The translations under genes were made by a program, and so were the position numbers. 64,000 nt of DNA from contig NZ_MNAH01000002.1 of assembly GCF_001976065.1 (NCBI RefSeq), positions 679,118-743,117 on the forward strand, read 5' to 3'. Shown one piece after another: positions 62,112 through 64,000 of this stretch. Every line of letters begins with the position of its first letter. Position 1 is the first letter of the stretch. Origin of the DNA: Pseudomonas putida (GTDB taxonomy: Bacteria > Pseudomonadota > Gammaproteobacteria > Pseudomonadales > Pseudomonadaceae). The notes beneath the pieces are model-generated. The model was not told where the DNA came from. It worked only from the letters and a program-made list of their open reading frames with translations, and made no database searches.

Positions 62112-62461
62112 TGGTCGATTTGCGCCTTGCCCTGAAGTGTCCAGCGGCTAAAGTAAAAACGTACCGCACAGAGTTGTCTGCCTTTCACTACGAAGTCTGG
62201 CTCGCCGTAATAGTCCAGTAGCGATGACACAGGAAGTCTGGCTATGGAGAAATACTCAACCTTGTTGGGTGGCGATGCTGGCTTTGCGCTTTAACAGAAC
62301 CGCGCCTCCTTGTGAAACACCGCGATTCCCTCGCGTAACCTGCTGTCCGCAAAAAATGGCGCTTGGCGCTATAGCAAGTGATTCGCGTGCTTCAAGTTCC
62401 GCCAGCTCTCTGGCTCTGGTGGTTTCGAAACTTTTTTCGAAATCTACGAGAGGAACATCCA
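62112..62461. other. 350-nt non-coding leader before acyl-CoA oxidase-like gene
   Basis: No credible gene on either strand. It contains an 11-bp direct repeat GAAGTCTGGCT (62192-62202 and 62233-62243) and paired TTTCGAAA palindromes near 62426-62445. Promoter position not identifiable by eye. Confidence 0.4.
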
Positions 62462-64000
62462 ATGAGCACCTCACTCCTGCAACGGCTGGGCACGCCGCTG
62501 TTCGACCCCGGAAAACGTCACCATCTGCCGTTGCGCGACTACATGGACCTGACGATCGAGCGCATGCGCACGATTGTGCGTGATGGCCTGATCACCAACG
62601 ACATGTGGCTGGGGCAGCCCCGCCAGTCAGACTTTCGACAGATGTACGAACGTACGGGGCTGGTCGGCGCTTATGACTATGCGCTGTTCTCGTCGATCGT
62701 TGACCACATGATCGCCGGCAACGCACTGTTCGCCCAGGCAAGCGCGGTGCAAGTCGCGCGTTACCGCCAGGAAGTGATCGAGATGGGCGCGGTCTATGCC
62801 TTTGGCTGTACCGAGATCAACAGCGGCTCGGATGTGCGCAACCTGCAAACCCAGGTCACCTTTGAACGCCAAGGCCAGTGCCTGATCCTGCATACGCCTG
62901 CCCCGGCGGCCTGCAAGTTCTGGATCGGCAATGCCCTGCATGCCGCCCAGGTGGTCATGGTGCTGGCACGCTTGATCGTCGACGGTGAGGACGAAGGGCT
63001 CCACTGGTTTCGCGTGCCGATTCGCGAACAGGAAAACGGCCCGTTGTTACCCGGCGTCAAGGCCATGGCCTGCGATCCCAAGGGCGGAATTCACGCGAAC
63101 CAGGTGGCCGGCATTCGCTTCGACCGGATGAAGCTGTCGCTGGATGCGTTGATGCAACGCCACGCACAATTCGACAAGAACGGTGCATTCAGCAGTAACG
63201 TGCCCAGGAGCGAACGCCTGACCTGCGCCATGGAAACCTTCATCCAGGAGCGGTTGTTGCTCCTGGCCGCAGCGAGCAATGGCGCGAGCCTGTGCGCTCA
63301 TCTGGCCTATCGTTTCGCCGGCCATCGCCAGGTGCAAGCCGGCACCACGCGCCTACCCTTGTTGCACAAACCGTTGATTCGCCAACGGCTCTATACCGAA
63401 CAACTCAAGGCACTGGCGCTGAAGCTGCTGGAGCAGGCAATCGTGTCGAGCTTCGAAGCGCAATGGGATCAACTGCACAAGCGCAAGGAGCTGCACATCC
63501 TCGCTGCCATTGCCAAAAGCATCGGCACCTGGACGGCGCTGGATGTCATGGGCATGTGCCGGGAAATCTGTGGCTCTCAGGGTTTTCACCATTACAACCA
63601 GATCGTCACATTGCGCATGGACTGCGAGATCAGCGTGACGTTTGCCGGGGACAACAGTGTCATGGCCTATCAGGTGGCCAGGGATGCAATCACCCGGCCG
63701 CGTTTTGCCTCACGCCCCACCGCCAATGTTGCACAGCGTATTGAAAAGACCCTTGTCGAACGCTGTAGAAATCCGGGTGAAGTCTCCCACCGACAGGCCG
63801 TTGCCCTGACTTACGCCCGTGCCCTGGACCTGATCATCGGGGAAGCCGAGAACACGCCTCTGGTCTCGCCCCAGACGCTGCACGACCTGATCGATGTGTT
63901 TGCGCCGCCGTTGAGCGAAGGCGGCCTCGTCGCCAACAGCACCGACCTGAACAGCCATGCCACCGAAGAACAGCTGGCGATGCTGGCTGCCTTGCTGGCG
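62462..64000 (+). CDS. Acyl-CoA oxidase/dehydrogenase-like flavoprotein (3' end beyond window)
   Basis: An open frame of 513 codons with no stop, starting ATG 62462 after GAGAGGAAC. It reads MSTSLLQRLGTPLFDPGKRH and contains YAFGCTEINSGSDVRNLQT (about 113-131), matching the flavin-contact loop of acyl-CoA oxidases, and MCREICGSQGFHHYN...TFAGDNSVMAYQVARD (about 365-405), the C-terminal oxidase pattern. So it is a large ACOX-type enzyme, longer than simple acyl-CoA dehydrogenases. Bacterial enzymes of this type often serve secondary-metabolite or dehydrogenation steps. The missing C-terminus prevents a firmer call. Confidence 0.82.
   Translation, partial: MSTSLLQRLGTPLFDPGKRHHLPLRDYMDLTIERMRTIVRDGLITNDMWLGQPRQSDFRQMYERTGLVGAYDYALFSSIVDHMIAGNALFAQASAVQVARYRQEVIEMGAVYAFGCTEINSGSDVRNLQTQVTFERQGQCLILHTPAPAACKFWIGNALHAAQVVMVLARLIVDGEDEGLHWFRVPIREQENGPLLPGVKAMACDPKGGIHANQVAGIRFDRMKLSLDALMQRHAQFDKNGAFSSNVPRSERLTCAMETFIQERLLLLAAASNGASLCAHLAYRFAGHRQVQAGTTRLPLLHKPLIRQRLYTEQLKALALKLLEQAIVSSFEAQWDQLHKRKELHILAAIAKSIGTWTALDVMGMCREICGSQGFHHYNQIVTLRMDCEISVTFAGDNSVMAYQVARDAITRPRFASRPTANVAQRIEKTLVERCRNPGEVSHRQAVALTYARALDLIIGEAENTPLVSPQTLHDLIDVFAPPLSEGGLVANSTDLNSHATEEQLAMLAALLA

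Noticed and set aside
62224..62583. A 119-codon frame before the acyl-CoA oxidase-like gene
   Set aside because: It overlaps the true ATG and coding start in another frame, has no ribosome site and no recognisable motif.

Overview
The window looks like a chromosomal stretch of a fluorescens-group Pseudomonas. The DNA is GC-rich and densely coded. Paired REP hairpins (GTAGGAGC/GTGGGAGC families) sit at operon ends. The gene content is typical of that group: a hapCDEFGHI-type hydroquinone cluster, an aruHI/aruRS-type arginine transaminase region, pqiABC, fbpABC and ugd. I see no rRNA, tRNA, insertion sequence, prophage block or CRISPR array. The only mobile-type gene is a solitary tyrosine recombinase.

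Layout. 1-4944 (minus): a polar amino-acid ABC importer operon. Its first gene fuses a truncated aminotransferase-like domain to the ATPase; it continues into a DMT permease and a gene cut by the left edge. 5183-8878 (plus): a three-gene efflux operon (outer membrane factor, HlyD-type adaptor, DUF2955 membrane protein). 9376-15141 (minus): hapCDEFGHI, converting hydroquinone to 4-hydroxymuconic semialdehyde, maleylacetate and 3-oxoadipate, with a LysR gene behind it. 16365-19986 (minus): an outer-membrane channel, a Tat-exported ketosteroid-dehydrogenase-like flavoprotein, a cytochrome c and an NTF2-fold protein. 20309-26222 (minus): a Dpp/Opp-type ABC importer operon ending in a quinone reductase. 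26321-34680 (minus): enoyl-CoA hydratase-like protein, acyl-CoA dehydrogenase, ADP-forming acyl-CoA synthetase, AruI decarboxylase, AruH transaminase and an aldehyde dehydrogenase. 35016-41117 (minus): an amino-acid permease, the AruRS two-component system with an extra periplasmic binding protein, and a TetR repressor. 41265-46951: a class II aldolase, an orphan spermidine-type binding protein, an Fe-S flavin oxidoreductase, and XRE-cupin and AraC regulators. 47114-51031 (plus): a gamma-glutamyl-polyamine module. 51239-54708 (plus): pqiAABC. 54977-58659 (plus): a Fur-box-preceded ferric iron importer. 58684-62111: recombinase, UDP-glucose dehydrogenase and an HPP-family protein. 62462-64000: an acyl-CoA oxidase-like gene running off the right edge.

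How the parts connect. The most interesting signal is a near-identical palindromic operator (TGAAC-N4-GTTCA type) at three places: over the -35 element of the ABC importer operon, in the promoter of the AruI/AruH operon, and just upstream of the TetR gene. I infer a TetR-controlled uptake-plus-catabolism regulon, probably for arginine or a related guanidino or keto-acid compound. The fused aminotransferase-like domain on the importer ATPase resembles AruH encoded in the same window, which supports the link. A second theme is a hydroquinone ring-cleavage pathway whose neighbours include a periplasmic, potentially ring-aromatising dehydrogenase module but no known hydroquinone-forming monooxygenase.
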